DNA from: Streptacidiphilus carbonis
GTDB lineage: Bacteria; Actinomycetota; Actinomycetes; Streptomycetales; Streptomycetaceae
DNA length: 34,098 nucleotides
Assembly (NCBI RefSeq): GCF_000787775.1
Contig: NZ_BBPM01000070.1
Span: forward strand, 1-34,098
Reading direction: 5' to 3'
Position 1 is the first letter of the stretch. Every line of letters begins with the position of its first letter. Shown here one piece after another: positions 1 to 7,064 of this stretch. Position numbers and translations under genes: made by a program. The notes below the pieces were generated by a model. That model made no database searches and was not told where the DNA came from. It saw only the letters and a program-made list of their open reading frames with translations.

Positions 1-154
1 CCCAAGCCAATTCATCCGCTTTCCCGAAAAACGCCATTCCAAAGAAAGCCCATGCCGTCTGATCAGGAGGTTTGCCGCCACCGCTGTCCGCAGGGCAACC
101 CGCAGAACATTACGGCAGCGGCACCCCCTCGGCAAATCGGCTGCCCCAGCAGCC

Positions 155-1480
155 TCAGCGTCCGGCGAGCCCGTTCAGCTGCCCGCGGTCCAGGCCCGTG
201 GCCTTCTCCACCTCGGCGGTGTCGACCGCTCCGCAGTCGAGGCCTCGCAGCAGGTAGCTGCTCAGGGCCTTGGCGGTGGCCGGCTCGTCCATGACGTCCC
301 CCTCCGTACGGGAGACGTAGGCGCTGAGGCGGGCCGCCGCCTGGTCCAGGCCCTCGCGGTAGAAGGAGTAGACGGCGGCGTAACGCGTCGGCAGATGGCC
401 CGGGTGCATGTCCCAGCCCTGGTAGTAGGCACGCTCCAGCGAGCGGCGGACCAGGCGGTGGTGGAGCTGCCAGGCGTCGCGGACCTGGGCGGCGTCGCCG
501 GTGGGGATGACATTGGTCGAGCCGTCCGACAGGCGCACGCCTGTACCTGCCGCGGCGACCTGCATCACGGCCTTGGCGTGGTCGGCGACGGGGTGCTCCA
601 TGCTCTGGTAGGCCGCGCCCACCCCGCACGAGGCGCTGTAGTCGAAGGTGCCGTAATGGAGTCCGGTGGCCCGGCCCTCCGCGGCGTCGATCATGCGGGC
701 CACCGTCGCCCGGCCGTCGGCGCCGAGGATGGACTGGGTGGTCTCGATCTGGATCTCGAAGCCGATTCGGCCGGCCGCGAGCCCTGCCGCCCGCTCGAAG
801 TCCTCGACGAGCCGGACCATCGCGCTGACCTGCTGGGTGTAGGTGACCTTGGGGAGGGTGAGCACCAGCCCCTCCGGCAGACCGCCGCCGCCCCCGCTCG
901 CTGCGAGCAGCTCGGTCAGGAAGAGGTCGAGGGTGCGGATGCCGCGGCGACGGACTGCCGCTTCCATGCACTTCATCCGGATGCCGACGTACGGCGGCGC
1001 GGTCCCGTCGGCCACTGCCGCGGCCACCGCCCGGGCCGCGCGCACCGCGGCGGCGTCCTCCTCGGCATCGGGGCGGGCGCCGTAGCCGTCCTCGAAGTCG
1101 ATGCGGAGGTCTTCGACGGGTTCACGTTCGAGCTTGGCCCGGACCCGGCCGTAGACCTCGTCGGCGAGCCGGTCAGCGGGGCGACCGACGATGTCGGCCA
1201 GTGTGGCGGCGTCGGGGGCGTGCCGGTCGAGCAGGGCCAGGGCCTGGCGGCCCCAGTCCGCCACCAGTTCGCCCACCCCCGTCTCTGCGAGGGCGTCGCC
1301 CGGGACGTACACGGTGTGGACGGGCTGACGACTGCTCGGCTCGCCCGGGTACCGCAGCGCCAGCTCCGCGTCGACCTCGGCGAGGGCGCCGTCGACCTCT
1401 TCCCGCACGGCGCCGGAGAGCGTCGTGCCGTACTGCAGGCCATCCGCCGAGTCCGAGTCCGAGCCCTCATGACGCGCCAT
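155..1480 (-). CDS. CitE/HpcH-like aldolase, DUF6986 family
   Basis: Predicted cytoplasmic C-C lyase-like protein of 441 residues in the phosphoenolpyruvate/pyruvate aldolase (CitE/HpcH) superfamily. The acidic motif DFEDGYG and the barrel strands IGFEIQIETTQSIL and LHYGTFDYSA match this fold, and overall it resembles the actinobacterial DUF6986 group. The ATG at 1480 was chosen because GGAGG lies eight bases upstream; an in-frame start further upstream would run across the palindrome at 1500-1514 and lacks such a site. It is transcribed divergently from the MFS exporter. From memory, relatives in streptomycetes often lie near glyoxylate or purine-degradation genes (malate synthase, allantoicase), but none is visible here, so the substrate is unknown. 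Family placement is fairly secure; the reaction is not. Confidence 0.85.
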   Translation of the reverse strand: MARHEGSDSDSADGLQYGTTLSGAVREEVDGALAEVDAELALRYPGEPSSRQPVHTVYVPGDALAETGVGELVADWGRQALALLDRHAPDAATLADIVGRPADRLADEVYGRVRAKLEREPVEDLRIDFEDGYGARPDAEEDAAAVRAARAVAAAVADGTAPPYVGIRMKCMEAAVRRRGIRTLDLFLTELLAASGGGGGLPEGLVLTLPKVTYTQQVSAMVRLVEDFERAAGLAAGRIGFEIQIETTQSILGADGRATVARMIDAAEGRATGLHYGTFDYSASCGVGAAYQSMEHPVADHAKAVMQVAAAGTGVRLSDGSTNVIPTGDAAQVRDAWQLHHRLVRRSLERAYYQGWDMHPGHLPTRYAAVYSFYREGLDQAAARLSAYVSRTEGDVMDEPATAKALSSYLLRGLDCGAVDTAEVEKATGLDRGQLNGLAGR

Positions 1481-1499
1481 CGCGTGGTCCTCCAAGTTT

Positions 1500-1514
1500 T
1501 CAACAGTTTGTTGA
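1500..1514. promoter_or_regulatory. Palindromic operator candidate between divergent genes
   Basis: A perfect inverted repeat, TCAACA-GTT-TGTTGA, sits 20 bases before the aldolase start and about 33 bases before the MFS start. Short symmetric sites of this size in a 66-bp divergent gap are typical of dimeric repressors (IclR, GntR or similar). The regulator is not encoded next door, so its identity is unknown. Confidence 0.4.
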
Positions 1515-1546
1515 TGCGACCGTATCCGTGGCACCGGAGGGCGTCA

Positions 1547-2923
1547 ATGGCCGACCGGGCCGTCGATATCCCGTTGACGATCGTCCGCAAGCCGCGCGAG
1601 GGTGCGCGGATGCCTGCCGATCCACGCTCCGCCCTCGCGCCGCTCCGGCACCCCGCCTTCCGCCTGCTCGTCGCCGGACGCTGGGTGAACACCCTCGGCA
1701 GTGGGGTCGCCCCCATCGCCCTGGCGTTCGCGGTGCTGGACCTCACGGGGTCGGTCAACGACCTCGGGGTGGTCGTGGGTATCCGGTCGCTGTTCAATGT
1801 CGTCTTCCTGCTCTTCGGCGGAGTCCTCGCCGACCGGCTCCCCCGGCACCTGGTGATGGTCGGCTCCGGGCTGCTCAGTGGCGCCAGCCAGGCTGCGGTC
1901 GCGGCGCTGGTGCTCACCCACTCCGCGACCGTCCCCACCCTGCTCGTGCTCTCCGCCGCGAACGGCACCTTCGCCGCGTTCGCCCTTCCGGCCACCTCGG
2001 CCCTCGTTCCGCAGACCGTGCCCGAGGAACTGCGCCAGTCGGCCAATGCGCTCAACCGCATGTTCGGCAACGCCGCACAGATCATCGGAGCCTCCCTCGG
2101 CGGAGTGCTGGTGGCCACCGTGGGCGCGGGCTGGGGCCTGGCCGCGGACTCGGCCAGTTTCCTGCTCTCCGCGCTGCTCTTCCAGCGCCTGCGGGTCCCC
2201 GGCGGGCCGGCCCGTAGTCCCGAAGGCCGCGGCCTGATCAGCGAACTACGGGAAGGGTGGACCGAGTTCATCGCCCGGACCTGGGTGTGGGTGGTCGTCG
2301 TCGCCTTCGGCTTCATCAACGCCGCAGTGGTCGGCGCGACCTCCGTGCTCGGTCCTTCCGTCGCCGACGCGACGTTCGGCCGCTCCTGGTGGGGCGGCGT
2401 CCTCGCCGCCCAGACGGCCGGCTTGGTGGTCGGCGGGGTGGTGGCGCTGCGACTTCGTCCGCAGCGGCTGCTCCTGGTGGGCGTGGCCTGCGTGGCCGCC
2501 GAGGTGACGCTGCCGCTCGGGCTGGCTCTGCGTGTCCCGGTCTACGCACTCACGGTGGCCGCGTTCCTGTGCGGAATGTGCCTCGAACAGTTCGGCGTCG
2601 CCTGGGAGACCTCGCTCCAGCAGGAGATCCCGGCGGACCGGCTCGCCCGGGTCTACTCCTACGACATGGTCGGCTCCTTCGTCGCCATCCCCCTGTCGCA
2701 GGTCACGGTCGGTCCGCTGGCATCCGCGTTCGGCGTCCGCGACACCCTGCTCGGCTCGGCCGGGATCATCGCGCTGAGCACGCTGGCCATGCTCGCGGTC
2801 CGCGACGTACGGGTCCTGCGCACGGCCCGGCCGGGCCGAACCCTGCACTCCGCAGCCGCAGCCGCAGCCGTCGCGCCGACCGGCGTCCCCTGCCCGCCTG
2901 CCGCTCCCCCACCAGCGGTCTGA
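1547..2923 (+). CDS. MFS transporter (exporter-like)
   Basis: Integral membrane protein of 458 residues of the major facilitator superfamily, in the MFS_3/EntS-like exporter group. It has about twelve hydrophobic segments, beginning with LLVAGRWVNTLGSGVAPIAL. The cytoplasmic loop signature appears as GGVLADRLPRH between helices 2 and 3. The start at 1547 follows GGAGG at 1536-1540 with six bases between; ATG 1610 is an alternative that would begin directly before the first conserved segment. The open frame extends far upstream opposite the aldolase gene, but that part has no transporter character. The C-terminus ends in an Ala/Pro-rich tail. Substrate unknown; probably a drug or metabolite exporter using proton motive force. 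Confidence 0.88.
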   Translation: MADRAVDIPLTIVRKPREGARMPADPRSALAPLRHPAFRLLVAGRWVNTLGSGVAPIALAFAVLDLTGSVNDLGVVVGIRSLFNVVFLLFGGVLADRLPRHLVMVGSGLLSGASQAAVAALVLTHSATVPTLLVLSAANGTFAAFALPATSALVPQTVPEELRQSANALNRMFGNAAQIIGASLGGVLVATVGAGWGLAADSASFLLSALLFQRLRVPGGPARSPEGRGLISELREGWTEFIARTWVWVVVVAFGFINAAVVGATSVLGPSVADATFGRSWWGGVLAAQTAGLVVGGVVALRLRPQRLLLVGVACVAAEVTLPLGLALRVPVYALTVAAFLCGMCLEQFGVAWETSLQQEIPADRLARVYSYDMVGSFVAIPLSQVTVGPLASAFGVRDTLLGSAGIIALSTLAMLAVRDVRVLRTARPGRTLHSAAAAAAVAPTGVPCPPAAPPPAV

Positions 2924-2950
2924 CGAGTTGTCGGACCCGGATACTAGGGT
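2920..2950 (+). promoter_or_regulatory. Putative leaderless promoter for the methyltransferase
   Basis: A -10 element TAGGGT (2945-2950, TANNNT type) ends exactly seven bases before ATG 2958, and a -35-like CTGACG lies at 2920-2925 (19-bp spacer). Transcription would begin on or next to the start codon, a common actinobacterial arrangement. No good ribosome binding site precedes ATG 2958, which agrees with leaderless translation. Confidence 0.4.
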
Positions 2951-2957
2951 GCCGGCC

Positions 2958-3617
2958 ATGGTCGACTCCCCTTCCCTCCGCCCTTCCCTCCAGGCCACCC
3001 GCGACGCCTATGACACCTGGGCTGGCATCTACGCCGAGCAGTTCCGCGACACCCTGCGGGACCGCCCCCTGGAGCGCGCGCTCCTCGCCGCCTTCGCCGA
3101 GCTCGTACGCGCCGGCGGCGGGGGTCCGGTCGCGGACCTGGGCTGCGGTCCCGGCCACATCACGGCTCACCTGAGCAGCTTGGGGCTGACGGCGTTCGGC
3201 GTCGACGCCTCCCCCGCGATGATCGCCCTGGCTCGCGAGGCCTACCCGGAGCTGCGGTTCGAGCTCGGCTCGATGGCGGCGTTGGAGATCGCGGACGGCG
3301 CGCTGGGCGGGGTGCTGTCGCGTTCGTCCATCATCCACACCCCGCCGCAGGACGTCCCGGCGATCCTGGCGGAGTTCCGGCGCGTCCTGGCACCCGGCGG
3401 CCACCTGCTGATCAGCCTGTACGCCAGCGAGGGCCCCGCCCACCCGACGCAGGTCTTCGACCACACGGTGACGGCGGCCTACCGCTGGTGGCCGGACCAT
3501 CTCGCCGACTTGCTGCGCGCCTCGGAGCTGGTGGAGGTCTCCCGACTGATTTTCGAGCCCAAACCGACCGACCGCCGCCAGTTCCGCGAGCTCCATCTGC
3601 TCGCCCGCAGAACCTGA
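2958..3617 (+). CDS. Class I SAM-dependent methyltransferase
   Basis: Soluble protein of 219 residues. The SAM-binding motif I is VADLGCGPGHIT (about residues 58-69), followed by GVDASPAMIALA (motif II region) and a post-motif strand VLAPGGHLLISLY, as in the Methyltransf_11/25 group. The N-terminal helix YDTWAGIYAEQF is typical of small-molecule methyltransferases. A TTG at 2928 would add ten residues, but ATG 2958 fits the promoter spacing better. It begins 34 bp after the MFS gene, so it may also be co-transcribed with it. The methyl acceptor cannot be deduced. Confidence 0.85.
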   Translation: MVDSPSLRPSLQATRDAYDTWAGIYAEQFRDTLRDRPLERALLAAFAELVRAGGGGPVADLGCGPGHITAHLSSLGLTAFGVDASPAMIALAREAYPELRFELGSMAALEIADGALGGVLSRSSIIHTPPQDVPAILAEFRRVLAPGGHLLISLYASEGPAHPTQVFDHTVTAAYRWWPDHLADLLRASELVEVSRLIFEPKPTDRRQFRELHLLARRT

Positions 3618-3641
3618 CGCCGCTCGGTGGAGACCTGACGC

Positions 3642-3985
3642 TCAGTTGTCCGGCTGTCCCGCCGCCTCGCTGAGCAGTCGCCGGACCAGGGCAGGAACGG
3701 CGGTGCCGAGCACCCGCAGCGGCCGGCCTGCTCCAGTTCGGCGAGGGCGCGGTGGGCGACGTTGGGACCGGCCGCGAGCATGCCGACCTCCAGACGCATC
3801 TGCCAGGCCTTGCGGCGCACCTCGGGGTCGTCGCGGTAGTCGGCGATGGTGACGAGCTTCTCTGCCTCCGGGTCGCGACGCCACAGGCCGTTGGGGCCCC
3901 TATAGTCCGGAATGCCGGAATCCGTGGAGAAGCCGGCTCCGCTGAGGACCGCGATGAGCGGGCGAGTGGTGGCCGTGCTGGAACG
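3642..3985 (-). pseudogene. Sirtuin (Sir2/CobB) gene remnant, internally deleted
   Basis: Reading the minus strand from 3985, the frame gives PLIAVLSGAGFSTDSGIPDY followed by RGPNGLWRRDPEAEKLV and ends near ELEQAGR, at about 3728. This is the NAD-binding N-terminus of a Sir2 protein deacylase (GAGxS and the PDYRG motif). In another frame the sequence then continues as RVLGTAVPALVRRLLSEAAG and stops at 3642; that matches a sirtuin C-terminus (GTALPALV-type ending). The central part with the TQNxD motif, catalytic histidine and zinc cysteines is missing. The frame changes at the junction. No ATG or GTG precedes the first strand: an in-frame TAA lies at 3986-3988. I read this as a decayed gene that cannot make an active deacylase. 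Confidence 0.75.
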
Positions 3986-4033
3986 TTAGGGCGGGCCCCG
4001 GTCGGTCGCGAACGGTTTAGCAGGCCGACGCGC

Positions 4034-4059
4034 AACACATGAAGGATCTTTCATATGTT
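4034..4059. promoter_or_regulatory. 26-bp palindromic operator upstream of the CDF exporter
   Basis: AACACATGAA-N6-TTCATATGTT is an inverted repeat with nine of ten positions paired. A -10-like TATCGT lies just downstream at 4064-4069, so a bound protein would block the promoter. The TGAA...TTCA core resembles operators of ArsR/SmtB-family metal sensors that control cation efflux genes. The sensor gene itself is not in the window. Confidence 0.6.
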
Positions 4060-4098
4060 CGGGTATCGTGGTGATCGAAGTCGACGGAGGAGGAACCG

Positions 4099-5205
4099 GT
4101 GAGCCCCACCCGCGCGCAGGCGCACCAGCGGCCGGGCCACGGTCGTACCGACGGGGACGCCCACGACCACGACAGCAACCACGCCCACGCCGAGTCGCAC
4201 GGCCACGGCCCCGGCCACACCGGCCACAGCCACGGCGTGGCCGCGGACGCGGACCGCCGGTATCTGAAGGCCGCGCTCGCGCTGATCGCCGCCTTCATGC
4301 TCGGCGAGGTGATCGTCGGCCTGCTGGCGAAGTCGCTGGCGCTGATCTCGGACGCCGGGCACATGCTGACCGACGCCGCCTCGCTGGCGCTGGCCCTGGT
4401 GGCCATGGGACTCGCCGCACGCCCCGCCAAGGGCGCGCTCACCTTCGGCTTCAAGCGCGCGGAGATCCTCTCGGCGCAGGCCAACGGGATCACCCTGCTC
4501 GGCCTGGGCGCCGTGTTCACCTATGAGGCCGTCCGCCGCCTGGTCAGCCCGCCCTCTGTCGGCGGCGGGACCGTCCTGGTCACCGCACTGGTCGGGATCG
4601 TCGTCAACGTCCTGGCCGCCTGGCTGATCTCCCGGGCCAACCGCAGCAGTCTCAATGTCGAGGGCGCCTACCAGCACATCCTCAACGACGCCTGGGCCTT
4701 CATCGCCACCGCCCTGGCCGGCCTGGTCGTGATGCTCACCGGCTTCGACCGCGCCGACGCCATCGCGACGCTGGTGGTTGCCGCGCTGATGTTCCACGCC
4801 GGCTACGGACTGGTGCGCGAGTCCGGACGGATCTTCCTGGAGGCGGCCCCGGCCGGGCTCGACCCGGATGCGATCGGCACCGAGCTGGCCGCCGTGCCGG
4901 GGGTGGTGGAGGTGCACGATCTGCACATCTGGACCATCACGTCCGGCTATCCCGCCCTGTCCGCGCACGTCCTGGTCCGCAGCGACCAGGACTGCCACGC
5001 GGTACGGCTCTGCCTGGAGCAGGCGCTGCGCGAGCGCCACCGGATCGAGCACAGCACCCTGCAGGTCGACCACGCCACCCCGGAGCTGCTCCAGCTCGGG
5101 AGCCCGGGCACGCCAGGATCCGACGGGCCCTCGGCCGGCCATTGCACCGACCCGCACGGGAGTTCGCATCGTTCTGCCACGGGAACCCCTCCCCAGGCAT
5201 CGTGA
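4099..5205 (+). CDS. Cation diffusion facilitator (CzcD/ZitB-like metal exporter)
   Basis: Membrane exporter of 368 residues that should exchange cytoplasmic Zn2+ or Co2+ for protons. The N-terminus (residues 14-45) is a histidine-rich metal-binding tail. About six helices follow, with the two transport-site motifs H88-x3-D92 (SDAGHMLTD) and H193-x3-D197 (HILNDAW), the HD-HD pattern of zinc-type CDF proteins. The C-terminal cytoplasmic domain holds VVEVHDLHIWTITSG, the usual CDF dimerisation and metal-sensing fold, then a short His/Ser-rich tail. The GTG start at 4099 follows a very strong site (GGAGGAGGA, 4086-4094). The palindrome at 4034-4059 suggests metal-responsive repression. Confidence 0.93.
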   Translation: MSPTRAQAHQRPGHGRTDGDAHDHDSNHAHAESHGHGPGHTGHSHGVAADADRRYLKAALALIAAFMLGEVIVGLLAKSLALISDAGHMLTDAASLALALVAMGLAARPAKGALTFGFKRAEILSAQANGITLLGLGAVFTYEAVRRLVSPPSVGGGTVLVTALVGIVVNVLAAWLISRANRSSLNVEGAYQHILNDAWAFIATALAGLVVMLTGFDRADAIATLVVAALMFHAGYGLVRESGRIFLEAAPAGLDPDAIGTELAAVPGVVEVHDLHIWTITSGYPALSAHVLVRSDQDCHAVRLCLEQALRERHRIEHSTLQVDHATPELLQLGSPGTPGSDGPSAGHCTDPHGSSHRSATGTPPQAS

Positions 5206-5390
5206 CCGACGACTCGGCTCCGTTACCAAGCTGTAATTTTCTTATACCGGTCATATCACCACAAAATAAGATCGTCGTCTCACCTTTCCCCTGCACACTT
5301 GCGAGACGCTAAGCAGCCGCACCTACTAACGTGACGCCGCGGGGACCGTACACACTGTTTCCAGGGCATGCCGGAAGCTACTGAGGACCG
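5206..5390. other. AT-rich intergenic region with candidate promoter
   Basis: Bases 5228-5275 are strikingly AT-rich for this genome. They contain TCTTAT (5239-5244) and ATAAGA (5266-5271), which could pair as a weak terminator hairpin for the CDF gene or mark a protein-binding site. Further down, TTGCGA (5299-5304) and TACTAA (5324-5329) are spaced by 19 bp and may be the promoter of the 5391 gene. GAGGA precedes that gene's ATG. No other gene is seen here. Confidence 0.35.
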
Positions 5391-6125
5391 ATGACACAGA
5401 AGAAGCCGTCGAACGCCGACCGGCGCCGTATAGCCCAGGCGAAGATCGCCGAGCAGCGCCGCATCGAGGCCCGTCGCCAGCGCAGGGTCACCATCGCCTG
5501 GGTCGCGGCCGGAGTGGTCGTCCTCGCCGGTGCGGGCACCGCGGCCACCTTCGCCATCTCCAGCACCAACAAGGACAACGCCAAGGCGGCTGTCGCCAAG
5601 CAGGCCTCGGACCCGTCCATCGACAAGAGCGCCAACCTGCTCGCCACCACCGCCGACCAGTCCACCGGTGGCGACGTGGACAGCGTGGTGAAGAGCAACT
5701 CGATGGAGACCACGGTCTACCACATCCACGCGCACCTGCAGATCTACGTCAACGGCGTGCAGAAGCTCATCCCGTACGGCATCGGCATCGTGCCGCCGTA
5801 CTCGCTCAGCGGCTCCGGTTCCTCGGCCTTCGTCAGCGGCGGCAGCAAGTTCTACTTCCTGCACACCCACGACGAGACCGGTGTCGTCCACGTCGAGTCC
5901 CCGTCCGAGCGCAAGTACACCCTGGGCAACTTCTTCGACGTCTGGAAGCAGCCGCTGAGCAGCACCCAGGTCGGCCCCAACAAGGGCGTGGTCACCGTCT
6001 TCGTGGACGGCAAGAAGTACACCGGCGACCCCGCCGCGATCGTGCTGACCTCCTACGAGAAGATCCAGATCGACGTCGGCACCGTGACCGCGTACAAGGA
6101 CTTCACCTGGCCCTCGGGCTACTAG
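5391..6125 (+). CDS. Membrane-anchored histidine-rich conserved protein
   Basis: Protein of 244 residues with a basic cytoplasmic N-terminus (1-32), one transmembrane helix (about 33-55, VTIAWVAAGVVVLAGAGTAA) and an extracytoplasmic domain. The domain carries HIHAH at 111-115 and HTHD at 158-161, followed by GVVHVESP with H167. These invariant-looking histidines suggest a metal-binding site. The same layout (H-x-H-x-H-L, a short strand reading G-I-G-I, LHTHD, HVESP, LGxFFxxW) occurs in other actinobacterial secreted or anchored proteins with no assigned activity that I know of. It is followed after 26 bp by the PCu(A)C-like gene and preceded by a metal exporter, so a role in metal handling at the cell surface is a reasonable inference only. 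Confidence 0.85.
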   Translation: MTQKKPSNADRRRIAQAKIAEQRRIEARRQRRVTIAWVAAGVVVLAGAGTAATFAISSTNKDNAKAAVAKQASDPSIDKSANLLATTADQSTGGDVDSVVKSNSMETTVYHIHAHLQIYVNGVQKLIPYGIGIVPPYSLSGSGSSAFVSGGSKFYFLHTHDETGVVHVESPSERKYTLGNFFDVWKQPLSSTQVGPNKGVVTVFVDGKKYTGDPAAIVLTSYEKIQIDVGTVTAYKDFTWPSGY

Positions 6126-6151
6126 GAAGAACCGGCTGGGGAGCATCGCGC

Positions 6152-6772
6152 ATGGACGACGCCGAGGAGCTGGAGCTCGTCGCGCTGGAGCGGGAGGCCG
6201 CGCTGCTGGAGGCGCGCGGCCGCCGTCAGCGCGGCGGGGCGGGCAGGCTGCGGCGGCTGCTCCAGCTCCAGGCGCCGGTGCTGGTGGCGATCGCCGTGGT
6301 GCTGCTGCTGTGGGGGCGCAGCGCGCCCCAGCCCGCAACCGCGGCCACCGCCGCGTCCTCGCCCGCGCTGATCGGGATGAGCAGCGCGCACCTCGACCCG
6401 CCTGCGGCCGGAGCCACCACGCTCTCCGCCTATGTGACCATCCGCAACAACGGCGGGACGCCCGACCGGCTGGTGGGGGCCTCCAGCCCGTGGGCGGGCG
6501 CCATCAGTCTCGTGGACGCCTCCTCCCCCGCCGCACTGCCGTGGATCACCGTTCCCGCGCACGGCTCGGTGACGCTGAAGGCGGGTGCGGACCATCTGGC
6601 GCTGAGCGGCCTCAAGCGGGTGCCCAAGGCAGGCGACACCATCCAACTGAACCTGAACTTCGCCAACTCCGGCACGGTGTACGTGTTCGCGCCCGTCGGT
6701 CCCGCCGACAGCCTGACCGTCCTGGACGTCGTGAACGCGATGAAGTACATGGACAGGCTGCCCCCGCAGTAG
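6152..6772 (+). CDS. Membrane-anchored PCu(A)C (DUF461)-like protein lacking copper ligands
   Basis: Protein of 206 residues: a charged N-terminus, one transmembrane helix (about 37-54) and an extracytoplasmic cupredoxin-like domain. The strands SAYVTIRNNGGTPDRLVGAS, then TVPAHGSVTLKAG and HLALSGL, follow the order of the PCu(A)C periplasmic copper chaperone family, which delivers Cu(I) to cytochrome oxidase. Classical members bind copper through H-M...M...H-x-M. Here the first His-Met pair is replaced by ISLVD and the last motif reads HLAL, so only one histidine remains. It may be a structural relative that does not bind copper. Start 6152 is preceded by GGGGAG with about nine bases between. 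Likely co-transcribed with the upstream gene. Confidence 0.75.
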   Translation: MDDAEELELVALEREAALLEARGRRQRGGAGRLRRLLQLQAPVLVAIAVVLLLWGRSAPQPATAATAASSPALIGMSSAHLDPPAAGATTLSAYVTIRNNGGTPDRLVGASSPWAGAISLVDASSPAALPWITVPAHGSVTLKAGADHLALSGLKRVPKAGDTIQLNLNFANSGTVYVFAPVGPADSLTVLDVVNAMKYMDRLPPQ

Positions 6773-6801
6773 CCGGAAAATCAGTGCCGCTCGATGTCCC
6801 C

Positions 6802-6963
6802 GGCCGGGTAGCTTGGACATCGTCCAGGTGCGCAGGTATCGGATACTTCCCTCTGGTGGACGATGTCCGGGTGCGAATCCCGGCCGCTGAGCAACGGTCA
6901 GCGGTGGTGTAAGCAGCACACGTACGTTTCCGAGACCGACCTTGATCTCTGGACTGCATTTTT
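6802..6963 (+). ncRNA. Y-RNA-like unit 1 upstream of Ro60
   Basis: Non-coding structured segment. GGCCGGG (6802-6808) can pair with CCCGGCC (6879-6885), enclosing a perfect 12-bp helix, 6815-6826 with 6857-6868. A second hairpin, CCGCTGA (6884-6890) with TCAGCGG (6898-6904), has a 7-nt loop. The element GGGTGCGAATCC (6869-6880) can also form a tRNA T-arm-like hairpin. The 3' element ACCTTGATCTCTGG (6940-6952 region) recurs in units 2 and 3 and is followed by five T residues at 6959-6963. GTCC at 6865-6868 can pair with GGAC at 6951-6954, closing the unit. The paired 5' GCGAA / 3' TTGATCTC elements and the position next to a Ro60 gene suggest a Y RNA. Exact ends are uncertain. Confidence 0.5.
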
Positions 6964-6976
6964 GAAGACTTCCGAC

Positions 6977-7061
6977 TGCACCTCCCGGTGCGAAGGCCCC
7001 CGGTTACTTCTCTCTGAAAGAACCGTACCGGCGGCCGCCATTGATCTCGGGAGGACCTGCA
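6977..7061 (+). ncRNA. Y-RNA-like unit 2 upstream of Ro60
   Basis: An 85-nt segment whose ends pair well: TGCA (6977-6980) with TGCA (7058-7061), and CCTCCCG (6981-6987) with CGGGAGG (7048-7054), with an ACC bulge on the 3' side. Directly inside the helix are the two elements shared with the neighbouring units, GGTGCGAAGG (6987-6996) and TTGATCTC (7041-7048). A well-formed internal hairpin, CGGTT (7001-7005) with AACCG (7021-7025), extended by CTTC/GAAAG, fills the loop. From memory, vertebrate Y RNAs carry similar opposed strands (GGUCCGAAGG and CUUGACU) where Ro60 binds. It lacks a recognisable D-arm, unlike unit 3. Confidence 0.55.
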
Positions 7062-7064
7062 ACG

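Noticed and set aside
1-154. Possible gene or element at the window start
   Set aside because: No frame with coding character, no clear hairpin and no promoter pair could be supported in this stretch.
395-1546. N-terminal extension of the MFS frame across the aldolase gene
   Set aside because: The translation has no transporter features, is antisense to a conserved gene, and a clear ribosome site marks ATG 1547.
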